The position numbers were made by a program, and so were the translations under genes. A model generated the notes under the pieces. That model saw only the letters and a program-made list of their open reading frames with translations. It was not told where the DNA came from and searched no databases. Shown here piece after piece: positions 1-8,507 of a stretch of 64,000 bases of DNA. This DNA comes from Sphingobium sp. Lineage in GTDB: Bacteria; Pseudomonadota; Alphaproteobacteria; Sphingomonadales; Sphingomonadaceae. The number at the start of each line of letters is the position of its first letter. Within the stretch, counting starts at the first letter, position 1. The DNA lies in NCBI RefSeq assembly GCF_003248505.1, contig NZ_QFOA01000010.1, positions 15,487 through 79,486 of the forward strand, in the 5' to 3' direction.

Positions 1-544
1 GCAGCAACATGCCCGCCGCGATGCAACCATCGCCCGAATCGTGCCGCGTCGCGATGCGGATGACGCTGGGGATCTGTTCGGACTGGAAGAAATAATGCTC
101 CGCGGCCTCAGCCAGCGACTGCCCCTCCAGCGGCACGATGCCCTGATAGCGCTCGCCGGTTTCCGCAAGATCGAAGGTGATGGCGAGGTAGCCCTTGCCG
201 AACAGCCCGAACAGCGATGGGTCGGTGCCCAGTTCGACCAGGCGATCCGCGTCGAACTTGGCATAGCCGCGCAGCGCGCCGTCCTTGTAATCGGCGACCA
301 GCAGGCTGACGACGCCGCTTTGCGTCTGCGCCTGAAGCGTCATCTGCCCGCCTTCATGCTTCAACGTGCTGCCGAGGAGCGCGGCGAGCACCAGCGCGCT
401 CGCCAGCAGCCGCTCGATTGGCGGGGGATAGGCATGGGCGGCCAGCACCGCGTCCAGCGCCGGTCCCAGCCGCACGACGCGCCCGCGCACATGGCGCGCG
501 GGGATGGTAAAGCCAAGGGCGGTATCGAGAAGGTCGGCAGTCAC
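1..544 (-). CDS. hslO: Hsp33 redox-regulated chaperone, N-terminal part (cut by window edge)
   Basis: Reading the minus strand from a GTG at 544 gives about 181 residues that run off the left edge. The protein contains the Hsp33 core: a stretch 'PPIERLLASALVLAALLGS', then 'LLVADYKDGALRGYA', which match the conserved Hsp33 N-terminal domain. Hsp33 is a cytoplasmic holdase that is activated when its C-terminal zinc-binding cysteines are oxidised; that part lies outside the window. The GTG is the only sensible start: an in-frame stop lies about 50 bases upstream and a GGAG sits eight bases before it. It follows argF on the same strand with a gap of about 100 bases, so co-transcription with argDF is possible. 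Confidence 0.85.
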   Translation of the reverse strand, partial: MTADLLDTALGFTIPARHVRGRVVRLGPALDAVLAAHAYPPPIERLLASALVLAALLGSTLKHEGGQMTLQAQTQSGVVSLLVADYKDGALRGYAKFDADRLVELGTDPSLFGLFGKGYLAITFDLAETGERYQGIVPLEGQSLAEAAEHYFFQSEQIPSVIRIATRHDSGDGCIAAGMLL

Positions 545-647
545 GTCACAGCTCCGGTGGTCCGAAGCGCAAGGCAGGCGCGACGGAACAGATCAGGCAT
601 CCGATGATGCGGGCAGGCGGCCTAAATAGGAAGCCTGCCGCGCAATC

Positions 648-1577
648 TCAACCGATCCGGCCCAGCGCCCAGAGCAGCACCGACTTCTGACCGTGGATGC
701 GGTTTTCCGCCTCGTCCCAGATCAGCGACTGCGGACCGTCGATAACCTCCGGCACGACTTCCTCGCCGCGATGGGCGGGCAGGCAGTGGAGGAACTTCGC
801 CTGTGGCTTGGCATGGCGCATCAGGTCGGGCGTCACCTGATAGGGCATCATTGCCGCCAGTTTTTCCTCGGCATGGGCCTGCCCCATGGAAATCCAGGTG
901 TCGGTGACCACCACGTCCGCGCCCGCGACCGCCGCCACCGCGTCGCGGGTCAGCGTCACGGTCGATCCGGCGGCGCGCGCCGCCGCGACGAAGGCGGGGT
1001 CGGGATCGTAGCCCTGCGGCACGCCCACGCGCACGTCGAACTTCAACAGGCCCGCCGCCTCGACGATCGAATGGAGCACATTATTGCCGTCACCCAGCCA
1101 CGCCCACTGACTGCCCGGCAGCGCCAGACCGTGTTCTACCACGGTCAGCAGGTCCGCGACGATCTGGCACGGGTGCGACAGGTCGGTAAGGCCGTTGATG
1201 ACGGGGACGGTCGCATAATGCGCCATTTCCTCGACCTTGGCATGATCGTCGGTGCGGATCATGATCGCGTCGACCATGCGCGAGAGGACTCGCGCGGTGT
1301 CGGCGATGCTTTCGCCGCGCCCCAACTGGCTGGTCGCGCCGTCGAGGATCAGCGACGTGCCGCCCAGCTGGCGGATCGCCATGTCGAAACTGACGCGGGT
1401 GCGGGTCGAATTCTTTTCGAAGATCATCGCCAGCGTATGCCCGGCGAGCGGCGCGTCACGGTCCGCCGCGCCCTTCGGCCGGTCGCTGCGCGCCGCCTTC
1501 CGGTCGATGGCGTCGGCGATCATCGCGGCGATGGCGTCGCCGCCCGCGTCGGAGAGATTGAGAAAATGCTTGGTCAT
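648..1577 (-). CDS. argF: Ornithine carbamoyltransferase
   Basis: This 309-residue cytoplasmic enzyme joins carbamoyl phosphate to ornithine to make citrulline in arginine biosynthesis. The carbamoyl-phosphate motif STRTR is at about residues 57-61, the HPCQ motif follows near the middle, and the ornithine-loop motif HCLPAHRGEE is near the C-terminus. Length matches the family. It starts with ATG 54 bases after the argD stop, and almost all of that gap can fold into a hairpin that pairs with the argF ribosome binding site. Its arrangement with argD argues for the anabolic enzyme rather than a catabolic arcB. Confidence 0.95.
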   Translation of the reverse strand: MTKHFLNLSDAGGDAIAAMIADAIDRKAARSDRPKGAADRDAPLAGHTLAMIFEKNSTRTRVSFDMAIRQLGGTSLILDGATSQLGRGESIADTARVLSRMVDAIMIRTDDHAKVEEMAHYATVPVINGLTDLSHPCQIVADLLTVVEHGLALPGSQWAWLGDGNNVLHSIVEAAGLLKFDVRVGVPQGYDPDPAFVAAARAAGSTVTLTRDAVAAVAGADVVVTDTWISMGQAHAEEKLAAMMPYQVTPDLMRHAKPQAKFLHCLPAHRGEEVVPEVIDGPQSLIWDEAENRIHGQKSVLLWALGRIG

Positions 1578-1581
1578 GATG

Positions 1582-1628
1582 AACCCCTCTTCCGTCCGGG
1601 CCGCCTTTCGCGCGCCCGGACGGGGGTT
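1582..1628 (-). promoter_or_regulatory. Intercistronic hairpin covering the argF ribosome binding site
   Basis: A perfect ten-base stem (CCGTCCGGGC at 1592-1601 with GCCCGGACGG at 1614-1623) fills the argD-argF gap. An outer extension pairs AACCC with GGGTT. On the minus-strand RNA the outer 3' arm holds the GAGGGG that serves as the argF Shine-Dalgarno. The structure could lower argF translation or mark a processing site; no U-run follows, so it is not a standard terminator. Confidence 0.45.
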
Positions 1629-1631
1629 GGA

Positions 1632-2828
1632 CTAGGCCGCCTGGGCTGTCGAAAAGCTCCGCGCTCCGGCGGACATCTTTTCCATGGCTTCGGCGATATG
1701 GCTTTCCTCGATGACGAGGGGCGGCAGGATGCGCACGACATTCTGCCCCGCCGACACCGCCAGCAGGCCGTGATGGTCACGCAGATGCGCCACGAAGGCG
1801 CGCGCGTCATAGGCATCGTTCATTCGGACGCCCAGCATCAGGCCCATGCCGCGCACATCCTCGAACATGTCGTCGTGGTTGGGGATGAGCTGTTCGAGCG
1901 AGGAGCGCAGGCGCGCGCCCATCGCCTTCACATGATCGAGGAAGCCGTCGGCCAGCACTTCGTCCAGCACGGCAAGGCCCACGGCCATCGCCAGCGGGTT
2001 GCCGCCATAGGTGGACCCGTGCGTGCCGAACACCATGCCCTTGGCCGCTTCCTCGGTCGCCAGGCACGCGCCCAGCGGGAAGCCTGCGCCGATCCCCTTG
2101 GCGACCGCCATGATATCGGGCTTCACACCATATTGCTCGTGCGCGAAGAAGGTGCCGGTGCGCGCATAGCCGCATTGCACCTCGTCCAGGATCAGCAGCA
2201 GCCCCTTTTCGTCGCACAGCTGGCGCAGCCCCTGGAGAAACGCCTGCGTCGCGGGCGTCACGCCCCCTTCGCCCTGCACCGGTTCCAGCAGGAAGCCTGC
2301 CGTATCGGCGTCGACCGCGGCGGTCGCGGCGGCCAGATCGTTGAACGGCACCACCTGGAAACCGGGAAGGAGCGGTTCGAACCCGTCGCGCATCTTGGGC
2401 TGGCTGGTGGCGGATATGGTCCCCAGCGTCCGCCCGTGAAACGCATTGTCGAAGCTGACGATCTTGTGCCGGTGCGCTTCCCCGTTGGCGTAGTGATAGC
2501 GGCGCGCGGTCTTGATAGCGCATTCGACCGCCTCCGCGCCCGAATTGGTGAAGAACACGGTGTCGGCGAACGTATTGTCGACGAGGCGCTGCGCAAATTT
2601 TTCGCCCAGCGGCATCCCGTAGAGGTTGGATGTGTGCATGAGCGTCGCGGCCTGATCCGCGATCGCCTTCACGATCGTGGGGTGGCCGTGGCCCAGCAGG
2701 TTGACCGCGATGCCGCTCGCAAAGTCGAGATAGCGCTCTCCGCGCTCGCCGATCAGGTGGCAGCCCTCGCCTCGGACCGGACGCACGTCGCACCGGGGGT
2801 AAACGGGCATGAGCGGCGTAATCGACAT
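1632..2828 (-). CDS. argD: Acetylornithine/succinyldiaminopimelate aminotransferase (class III, PLP)
   Basis: This 398-residue enzyme belongs to the class III PLP aminotransferases. It transfers an amino group to N-acetylglutamate semialdehyde in arginine biosynthesis, and many members also serve lysine synthesis. Visible signs are the N-terminal 'GERYLDFASGIAVNLLGH', the motif 'TNSGAEAVE' that holds the cofactor phosphate, 'LILDEVQCGYARTG' with the PLP-binding Asp, and the Schiff-base region 'PDIMAVAKGIGAGFPLGA' with the catalytic Lys. The ATG at 2828 suits the family. It lies upstream of argF and probably forms an operon with it. Confidence 0.93.
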   Translation of the reverse strand: MSITPLMPVYPRCDVRPVRGEGCHLIGERGERYLDFASGIAVNLLGHGHPTIVKAIADQAATLMHTSNLYGMPLGEKFAQRLVDNTFADTVFFTNSGAEAVECAIKTARRYHYANGEAHRHKIVSFDNAFHGRTLGTISATSQPKMRDGFEPLLPGFQVVPFNDLAAATAAVDADTAGFLLEPVQGEGGVTPATQAFLQGLRQLCDEKGLLLILDEVQCGYARTGTFFAHEQYGVKPDIMAVAKGIGAGFPLGACLATEEAAKGMVFGTHGSTYGGNPLAMAVGLAVLDEVLADGFLDHVKAMGARLRSSLEQLIPNHDDMFEDVRGMGLMLGVRMNDAYDARAFVAHLRDHHGLLAVSAGQNVVRILPPLVIEESHIAEAMEKMSAGARSFSTAQAA

Positions 2829-2891
2829 GGGCCTTCCCTTTCTGGACAGTGGCGGTCTTCGTGGGTGCGCGGGACAAATTGCGCGAAACGC

Positions 2892-2920
2892 AAAAAGGCG
2901 ACCCCGCCGGGCCGCCCTTT
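2892..2920 (-). terminator. Possible terminator after fliS
   Basis: On the minus strand an imperfect G+C-rich hairpin (AAAGGGCG paired with CGCCTTT around a short GC loop) ends in five T residues. It lies between the fliS stop and the argD start, so it may close the fliD-fliS transcript. The stem has a bulge, so confidence is moderate. Confidence 0.4.
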
Positions 2921-2993
2921 GCGAGTGCCGCCTATACCGCCCGCCGCAAGGGGGTGCAACCCCGCCGCATAAGGCCGGTCGCGGGCAAGTGGA

Positions 2994-3389
2994 TCAGCCG
3001 ATCTGGTTCCAGGCGTCGGCGATTTCGGCAACGATGGCGCGGGCCTGCTCGACCGGCTCGGCCGCCCGATCCCTGGCCCCTTCGAGCAGCAGGCGGCGTG
3101 CCTCGCGGTAGATTTGCGCTAGGCCGGTGGCGACGTCACCGCCCTTGTCGAAGTCCAGGCTCGATTCGAGCGCATAGATGATCGACATGGCGCGGGCCTG
3201 CTTGTCGGACACCTTCGCCCGGTCGCCGTTGCGTTCGGCAAGCGCCGCCGCGTCCATCGCCAGCAGCAATTCGTCGAACAGGATCTTGACGAGGGCATGG
3301 GGCGTCGCGCCTTCCGTCCGGCTGCCCGAATGGACCGCCGCATAGCGCCGTGCCGCCGCGCCCCCTGCATAACCCTGGTTGTAGAACAT
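2994..3389 (-). CDS. fliS: Flagellar export chaperone FliS
   Basis: This 131-residue all-helical protein fits FliS, the cytoplasmic chaperone that binds the flagellin C-terminus, prevents early polymerisation and hands flagellin to FlhA. The family signature near the N-terminus, Y-x-tyrosine-rich start followed by 'TPHALVKILFDELLLAM', is clear, and length is typical. It starts 18 bases after fliD ends, so the two share the sigma-28 promoter in front of fliD. Confidence 0.92.
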   Translation of the reverse strand: MFYNQGYAGGAAARRYAAVHSGSRTEGATPHALVKILFDELLLAMDAAALAERNGDRAKVSDKQARAMSIIYALESSLDFDKGGDVATGLAQIYREARRLLLEGARDRAAEPVEQARAIVAEIADAWNQIG

Positions 3390-3406
3390 CGTGCTGTCGT
3401 CCCGAT

Positions 3407-4831
3407 TCAGTTATTGTTGCCGTTGGTCCAGACCTTGACCTGCTGGTCGAGGTAGTTTTGCGTAGCCTTGAGCGTGGTGAGCCGCGTATCCATGGCCGCG
3501 TAGATCTTGGTCAGCCGGTCTTGGTAATCCGACATCTGCGTGTCGAGCTTCGCCAGCTGGTCGGTGAAGGACTTGGCCGTATCCTGGTAACGCTGCTGCA
3601 ACAGCTTGAGCGGGCCGTTGTCGCGTTCGACATTGTCGCGCACGCTGTCCATCAGCTTGGACAGACCCGGATTGGCGGTCGTGGATGTCTGCGGATTGAC
3701 CATGTTGGTCACGCCTTCGGGGTCCGCCTGCAACGCGGAGGTCAGCCGCGTGGTGTCGAGCGAGAGCGTGCCATCCCGGTTGGTGGTGATGCCGATGTCC
3801 GCCAAAGTGCGGAAACTGCCCGTGCTGGCGAGCGGCGTGGAGGTCAGCGTCCCGAGCTGGCGCTGCATGTCGCGCACCGCCGACACGCCGTTCAGCACCC
3901 CGGCATTGGACGAATCCGTCCCCTTGGCCGTGGCTGTCCCCAGTGCCTTCGACAGAGTGTTGAACGCGCTCACGAATTCCTTGAGCAGGTCCGCGATACC
4001 GGCGGTAGGCTGCGTCATCGACAGGGTCGTGCCGGTGTCGGGAGCCGAAACCTTTGCGATGTCGATCCGCACGAACGGGATCGCGCCGTCGATCGTGTTG
4101 CTCGCATATTCATACTTTTGCCCGTCGAGCGTGATCTTCGCATTGAGGGGGTCGGACGTGCTGGTCATGGTCGACGGCGTGGCGCCATTGTCCCAGGCGA
4201 GGCCCTTCAGCACCGTGCCGTCGGCAGCGCCGGTGACGGCGAGCGTAAAATCGTTGTCGACGCCCGTTTCGCCCTTGAGCACCAGGCGTGTGCCCGACTG
4301 GTCGGTGACGACCCGCGCGGTGACGCCGCTGCCGCTGGCGTTGATCGATGCGGCGAGCCCGGAATAGCTGTTGTTGTTGAAATCGACCGTGATCGCCGTT
4401 TCCTTGCCGCCTGCGCCCTTGATCGTGAGCGTGCCGGTGCCGACCGCATCGCTGCTCTTCGCTCCAACCGCCGCGGTCGACGACAGGGCGCGCGCGGTGG
4501 CCAGCTGCTGCACCGACAGGCGCACTGGAAGGCCGCTGGGCGTGCCGCCGCTCAGCACCGATATGGTGGCGGTGGCCGGGTCGCTGCTGTTGGCGGTGCC
4601 GGTATAGTCTGAGCCCGACAACACCTCGCTCAGCGCATTGGCGAAGGTGTCGAGCGAACTGATCGCCGATCCGACCGCCGAGATGCGCGAATTGTTTAGC
4701 GTTTGCTGGTTGGTGATCGCCTGCTGCTTGGGATCGCGGGCGGCGCTGACCAGATTCTTGACGAGAGCGGACGTGTCCACGCCGGAACCCGCGCCGAGCG
4801 ACGTCAAAATGCTGCTGCCTAACGTGGTCAT
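3407..4831 (-). CDS. fliD: Flagellar filament cap protein FliD (HAP2)
   Basis: This 474-residue protein forms the cap at the filament tip under which flagellin subunits fold. The N-terminal 'LTSLGAGSGVDTSALVKNLV' and the helical C-terminus (rich in L, Q and D heptads, about residues 390-465) are the conserved D0/D1 export and cap-stacking regions. The middle is Thr/Ser/Gly-rich and variable, as usual. The ATG is preceded by GAAAGGA. A sigma-28-type promoter at 4854-4880 places it as a late gene, and fliS follows directly. Confidence 0.93.
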   Translation of the reverse strand: MTTLGSSILTSLGAGSGVDTSALVKNLVSAARDPKQQAITNQQTLNNSRISAVGSAISSLDTFANALSEVLSGSDYTGTANSSDPATATISVLSGGTPSGLPVRLSVQQLATARALSSTAAVGAKSSDAVGTGTLTIKGAGGKETAITVDFNNNSYSGLAASINASGSGVTARVVTDQSGTRLVLKGETGVDNDFTLAVTGAADGTVLKGLAWDNGATPSTMTSTSDPLNAKITLDGQKYEYASNTIDGAIPFVRIDIAKVSAPDTGTTLSMTQPTAGIADLLKEFVSAFNTLSKALGTATAKGTDSSNAGVLNGVSAVRDMQRQLGTLTSTPLASTGSFRTLADIGITTNRDGTLSLDTTRLTSALQADPEGVTNMVNPQTSTTANPGLSKLMDSVRDNVERDNGPLKLLQQRYQDTAKSFTDQLAKLDTQMSDYQDRLTKIYAAMDTRLTTLKATQNYLDQQVKVWTNGNNN

Positions 4832-4853
4832 GGGGCCGTCCTTTCAGGAAGAT

Positions 4854-4880
4854 AGAACGGCCATATCGCGCAGACCTTTA
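4854..4880 (-). promoter_or_regulatory. Sigma-28 (FliA) promoter of fliD-fliS
   Basis: On the minus strand, TAAAGGTC (4873-4880) is followed after exactly 11 bases by GCCGTTCT (4854-4861). This is the layout of the FliA consensus TAAAGTTT-N11-GCCGATAA. It lies about 23 bases upstream of the fliD ATG. Confidence 0.75.
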
Positions 4881-4912
4881 GGAAATATTGTCGTAAGGTC
4901 GCTCGGAACGGG

Positions 4913-5353
4913 TCACAGGCTCCCGATCTGCTCCACCATGGCGCGCGACAGCTGCGCATGGGCGCTGTGGGCATAGGATGCGCGCTCGACGATCCGCTTC
5001 GCGACGGTTTCGGCATGCTCCACCGCCTCGCGGCTGGCGGGCGGCAGCGGCACGAACACGAAGGGCCGTGGAATCACCTGTTCGGTCGCATCTTCGACGC
5101 TCATCGCGCCTGCACCGAGGTCGGAGAGGATGGCGGCGACGCGCGCGTGGACCTCCACGAACTCGGCGACGCTGGCCAGGTCGCCGTCGCGCGGCGGGGC
5201 GGCGGCATCGGCCGATACCGGCCGGGCCTGCGTTTCGGGGGCGTCGGTGACGCGAACGGCGGCCGCCGCCTTCACTGCCGGAACGGGAGCGACGGCCCGC
5301 ACGACCGAACGGTCGACAGGCGCAATCTGTGTCCGCGATCTGAAATCGTCCAT
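4913..5353 (-). CDS. Unrecognised late flagellar gene (146 residues, sigma-28 promoter)
   Basis: I do not recognise this protein. It has a Pro/Ala/Val-rich, probably unstructured N-terminal half (residues about 8-60) and a helical C-terminal half ('VAEFVEVHARVAAILSDLG' and 'ASREAVEHAETVAKRIVER'). It has no signal peptide, membrane segment or cysteine. The ATG at 5353 is chosen over a TTG 90 bases upstream. A sigma-28 promoter at 5386-5412 would start transcription between the two, and AAAGG lies ten bases before the ATG. It sits between flhB and fliD, and both it and fliD have their own FliA-type promoters. It therefore probably acts late, perhaps as an export chaperone, a filament-associated protein or a motility regulator. 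That role is inference from context only. Confidence 0.7.
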   Translation of the reverse strand: MDDFRSRTQIAPVDRSVVRAVAPVPAVKAAAAVRVTDAPETQARPVSADAAAPPRDGDLASVAEFVEVHARVAAILSDLGAGAMSVEDATEQVIPRPFVFVPLPPASREAVEHAETVAKRIVERASYAHSAHAQLSRAMVEQIGSL

Positions 5354-5385
5354 GGCGCGCAAACCTTTCAAGTCCCCGACAACCG

Positions 5386-5412
5386 ATAACGGATCGCCGC
5401 GAAAGGACTTTA
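5386..5412 (-). promoter_or_regulatory. Sigma-28 (FliA) promoter of the unknown 146-residue gene
   Basis: Minus strand: TAAAGTCC (5405-5412), 11 bases, then TCCGTTAT (5386-5393). The spacing is identical to that of the fliC and fliD promoters. The predicted transcript would begin near 5379, about 25 bases before the ATG at 5353. Confidence 0.72.
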
Positions 5413-5499
5413 AGTCGTGAAAGACATTTTTAGAATGCGACAACGAAGTAGACAGCTAAAACATTGTTTTCGCGACGAAGTAAAATCGCTCTCATCTGT

Positions 5500-6645
5500 C
5501 TATTTCGCTGTCTCCTTTCGCCCCTCCGCGTCGAAGCGCAAGTCGTCAGGGACCGTGACGAAAGGCCGATCCATCTCGCTCGCCATGCGGTTCTGTACTC
5601 GAAAGACGAAAGCGAGGACCGTCGCGACCGCGACATACAGTCCCTCGTTGACAATCTGTCCGGCGCGGCTGGTGAAGTAGATGGCGCGCGCGAGTTCGGG
5701 ATATTGGAGCACGGTCACGCCGTTGGTGTCGGCCAGTTCGCGGATCGCGGCGGCGATGGCGTCGCACCCGCGCGCGACAACGACCGGCGCGGCGTCCTGC
5801 CCGGGGCGATAGCGCAGCGCGACCGCAAAGTGCGTGGGATTGGTGAGGATCACGGTCGATTCGGCGACCGCCTTGCGCGTCGATCCGCTCAGCACCTCGA
5901 ACTGGCGGCGACGGATATGCCCCTTGAGTTCGGGCGAGCCTTCGCTTTCCTTGTGCTCGTCCTTCACTTCCTGCTTGCTCATGCCCAGACGCTTGGCGCG
6001 CTGCATGATCTGCGCGGGCACGTCGATTCCCGCGATCAGGAAAAGCCCGCCTGCCATGGCGAGGCAGGTGAAGATGAAGATGTCGCCCACATCGGCGATG
6101 GCGGAGGTGACGTTCGTCTTGCCAAGGCCGGCAATCTCCGCCAGCCGATCCCACAGGATCCACACGCCGATGCTGCCGAGCAGCAGCACCTTGGCGAGCG
6201 ACTTCAAAAGCTCGATGAGGCCCTGCATCCCGAAGATGCGCTTGAGCCCCGCGGCGGGATTGAGCTTTTCGGGCTTGGGCGCGAACGCCCCGGGCCGGAA
6301 GCCGAGCGATCCCAGCAAGGCGGGCGCGGCAATCGCGGCGAGGAAGGTCGCGAGCATCACGCCCGCCACCGGCAGCAGAATGCCCGCCAGCAGCGCAGCG
6401 CCGCGCCGCGCGGGGGAAAAGTCCACGATGTCGTCGCGGCGGAAACGCAACGCTTCGACCAGCATATGCTGCAACGCGTCGATCAGCGCGGGGCCGATCA
6501 CCGCCATGCAACCGATGCCCGCCATCACGACGAGCGCGGTGCCCAGTTCCCTGGACTGGAGAATGTCGCCCTTCTTGGCGGCATCCTGCAATTTCTTGGC
6601 TGTCGGCTTTTCGGTCTTTTCGCCGCCCTCGCTCCCGCCCGCCAT
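5500..6645 (-). CDS. flhB: Flagellar export switch protein FlhB
   Basis: This 381-residue inner-membrane protein of the flagellar type III export gate switches export from hook to filament substrates. The start 'EGGEKTEKPTAKKLQDAAKKG' region (charged, FlhB-specific) is followed by four hydrophobic segments. The cytoplasmic domain holds the autocleavage motif NPTH in 'ILTNPTHFAVALRY'. Length is typical. Its ATG lies one base from the fliR stop, so it is translationally coupled to the upstream fliOPQR genes. Confidence 0.95.
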   Translation of the reverse strand: MAGGSEGGEKTEKPTAKKLQDAAKKGDILQSRELGTALVVMAGIGCMAVIGPALIDALQHMLVEALRFRRDDIVDFSPARRGAALLAGILLPVAGVMLATFLAAIAAPALLGSLGFRPGAFAPKPEKLNPAAGLKRIFGMQGLIELLKSLAKVLLLGSIGVWILWDRLAEIAGLGKTNVTSAIADVGDIFIFTCLAMAGGLFLIAGIDVPAQIMQRAKRLGMSKQEVKDEHKESEGSPELKGHIRRRQFEVLSGSTRKAVAESTVILTNPTHFAVALRYRPGQDAAPVVVARGCDAIAAAIRELADTNGVTVLQYPELARAIYFTSRAGQIVNEGLYVAVATVLAFVFRVQNRMASEMDRPFVTVPDDLRFDAEGRKETAK

Positions 6646-6646
6646 G

Positions 6647-7429
6647 TCAGCGGCCCTCCGACAGGTCGCGCGCCTGTTCGAGGCCCGCCTTGAGCGAGGC
6701 GGTCATGCCTTCGGCCATGATCGGCACCCCGATCGCGAGCAGGACGAGGCCCGCCATCATCGCCATCGGCATCCCCACCGCAAAAAGGTTGAGCGACGGC
6801 GCGGCGCGCGACAGCATCCCCATCATGATCTGCACCAGGACGAGCGCGAAGGCGACCGGCAGCGCGACGGTGACGCCCGCGCCCAGCAGCGATCCGCCGA
6901 ACTCGATCATGCGCCAGACGGTATCGTTCGACAGCAGCGCCGCGCCCGGCGGGATCGCGACATAGCTCTGCACGATGAAGCTCACCAGCAGCAGATGCCC
7001 GTCCATGCCGAGCAGCAGGAAGGTCGCGAGGATCGAGAGGAACTGCCCCACCGCCTGCGTCCCCTGCCCCGACGAGGGATCGACCATCGCGGCGAAATTG
7101 AGACCCATGGCGTTGCCGATCACTTCGCCCGCGACGAAGGCGGCGGCGTAGCCGATCTGCACCGCAAAACCCATGGCGAGGCCAGCGAGCACTTCGCCCG
7201 CAACCATCATGACCCCTTCGATGCTGGCGACACCGTCCTGCGGCAGCTGGATCGTGACGCTGTTGAGCGCGGCCAGCCCGAGCGCGAGCGCAAGGATGAG
7301 GCGCAACTGAAGCGGGACCGAGGGCGCGCCGAAGACGGGCGCCGCGATAAAGGCCGCGCCGGGCCGGATCATGGCGATCAGCCAGACCCACAGCTGCGTC
7401 TCGACGCCCGCGAAGCCCGGCGCGATCAT
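6647..7429 (-). CDS. fliR: Flagellar export gate protein FliR
   Basis: This 260-residue hydrophobic protein with about six membrane segments forms the export gate core with FliP and FliQ. The 'MIRPGAAFIAAPVFGAPSVP' region near residues 18-38 and the 'GVTVALPVAFALVLVQ' segment fit FliR. Its start overlaps the fliQ stop by four bases (ATGA), typical of this tightly packed operon. Confidence 0.94.
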   Translation of the reverse strand: MIAPGFAGVETQLWVWLIAMIRPGAAFIAAPVFGAPSVPLQLRLILALALGLAALNSVTIQLPQDGVASIEGVMMVAGEVLAGLAMGFAVQIGYAAAFVAGEVIGNAMGLNFAAMVDPSSGQGTQAVGQFLSILATFLLLGMDGHLLLVSFIVQSYVAIPPGAALLSNDTVWRMIEFGGSLLGAGVTVALPVAFALVLVQIMMGMLSRAAPSLNLFAVGMPMAMMAGLVLLAIGVPIMAEGMTASLKAGLEQARDLSEGR

Positions 7430-7698
7430 TGCAGCAGGTCCGGGATGCGCTCAAAGATTTCGCGGGTGAAGTCGGCGATCAGCACCATGATCGACCCGCC
7501 GAACAGCACCAGCATCCCACCCACGACCAACAGTTTGGGAATGAAGCTCAATGTCTGTTCGTTGATGGATGTCGCGGCCTGCACCATGCCTATGACGAGA
7601 CCCGCGATCAGCGCCGGGATCAGGACGGGCGCGGCCGCCAGCGCCGTGATCCACAGCGCCTGCTGCGCCAGACCCATGAAGAAGTCGGCGTTTTCCAT
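7426..7698 (-). CDS. fliQ: Flagellar export gate protein FliQ
   Basis: This 90-residue protein has two membrane helices (about residues 15-40 and 52-75) separated by the polar stretch 'QAATSINEQTLSFIPK', the signature of FliQ, and its length is exact for the family. It assembles with FliP and FliR at the base of the flagellar secretion channel. It lies 17 bases after fliP and overlaps fliR. Confidence 0.94.
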   Translation of the reverse strand: MENADFFMGLAQQALWITALAAAPVLIPALIAGLVIGMVQAATSINEQTLSFIPKLLVVGGMLVLFGGSIMVLIADFTREIFERIPDLLQ

Positions 7699-7715
7699 GG
7701 CTCAGCGCCTGCGCC

Positions 7716-8507
7716 TCATGTCGCGAAAGACCCGGCGAGCGACCCCATGGTGAGCGCCCACCCGTCGACAAGCACGAACAGGAGCAGTTTGAAGGGCATG
7801 GATATGATGGTGGGCGAGAGCATCATCATGCCGAGCGCCATCAGCGTGGACGCGACGACGAGGTCGATGATGAGGAAAGGGAGAAAGATCATGAACCCGA
7901 TCTGGAACGCGGTCTTGAGCTCGCTGGTGACGAAGGCGGGCAGGAGGATCGAGAAGGGGATGTCTTCGGGCGTGCGGAAGGCAGGCGCCTTGGCAAGGTT
8001 GGCGAACAGCTTGAGGTCGCTTTGCCGGGTCTGTTTGGTCATGAAGCCGTGCAGCACCCTGCCCGACCGCCCGACCGCTTCCTCGATGCTGATCTGCCCC
8101 TTGCCATAGGGGTCGAAGGCCTGCGCATTGATGGCGTCGACCGCCGGGCGCATGACGAACAGCGAGAGGAAGAGGGCCAGGCCCACCAGCACCTGATTGG
8201 GCGGCGTCTGTTGCAGCCCCAGCGCCTGGCGCAGCAGCGACAGGACGATGATGATGCGCGTGAAACTGGTCATCATGAGGATCAGCGACGGCAGCACCGT
8301 CAGCAGGCTCATGAGGATCAGGATTTGCAGCGACAGCGAGAGCGAGCGCCCGTCGCCCGACACCTGTCCGAGCGCGCGGGTCAGCGCGCCGCCATTGTCG
8401 ACCGGCGCCGTGGGCGCTGCCGCCTGCGCCAAAGCCGGTTCCGCAAGGGCAAGGCCGGCGACGACGATCGCGCCGCCGATCAACCACAGCGTCGTCCTAC
8501 CGGACAC
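7716..8507 (-). CDS. fliP: Flagellar export gate protein FliP
   Basis: This 263-residue protein has a cleavable signal peptide ('LWLIGGAIVVAGLALAEPA') and the FliP core motifs 'LSLSLQILILMSLLTVLPS' and 'MTSFTRIIIVLSLLRQALG', then 'PFLIIDLVVASTLMALGM'. I chose the GTG at 8507 because it opens right at the signal peptide and gives a normal FliP length. A longer frame begins at 8594 but lies entirely inside fliO. The fliO end and fliP start overlap by 11 bases. Confidence 0.93.
   Translation of the reverse strand: MSGRTTLWLIGGAIVVAGLALAEPALAQAAAPTAPVDNGGALTRALGQVSGDGRSLSLSLQILILMSLLTVLPSLILMMTSFTRIIIVLSLLRQALGLQQTPPNQVLVGLALFLSLFVMRPAVDAINAQAFDPYGKGQISIEEAVGRSGRVLHGFMTKQTRQSDLKLFANLAKAPAFRTPEDIPFSILLPAFVTSELKTAFQIGFMIFLPFLIIDLVVASTLMALGMMMLSPTIISMPFKLLLFVLVDGWALTMGSLAGSFAT

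Noticed and set aside
693..2972. Long plus-strand open frame opposite argF and argD
   Set aside because: It lies antisense to two well-supported genes, is rich in Arg, His and Gly with no known motif, and is a typical high-GC shadow frame.
5354..5443. N-terminal extension of the unknown late gene from a TTG at 5443
   Set aside because: The sigma-28 promoter lies inside this extension, so the transcript would begin downstream of the TTG.
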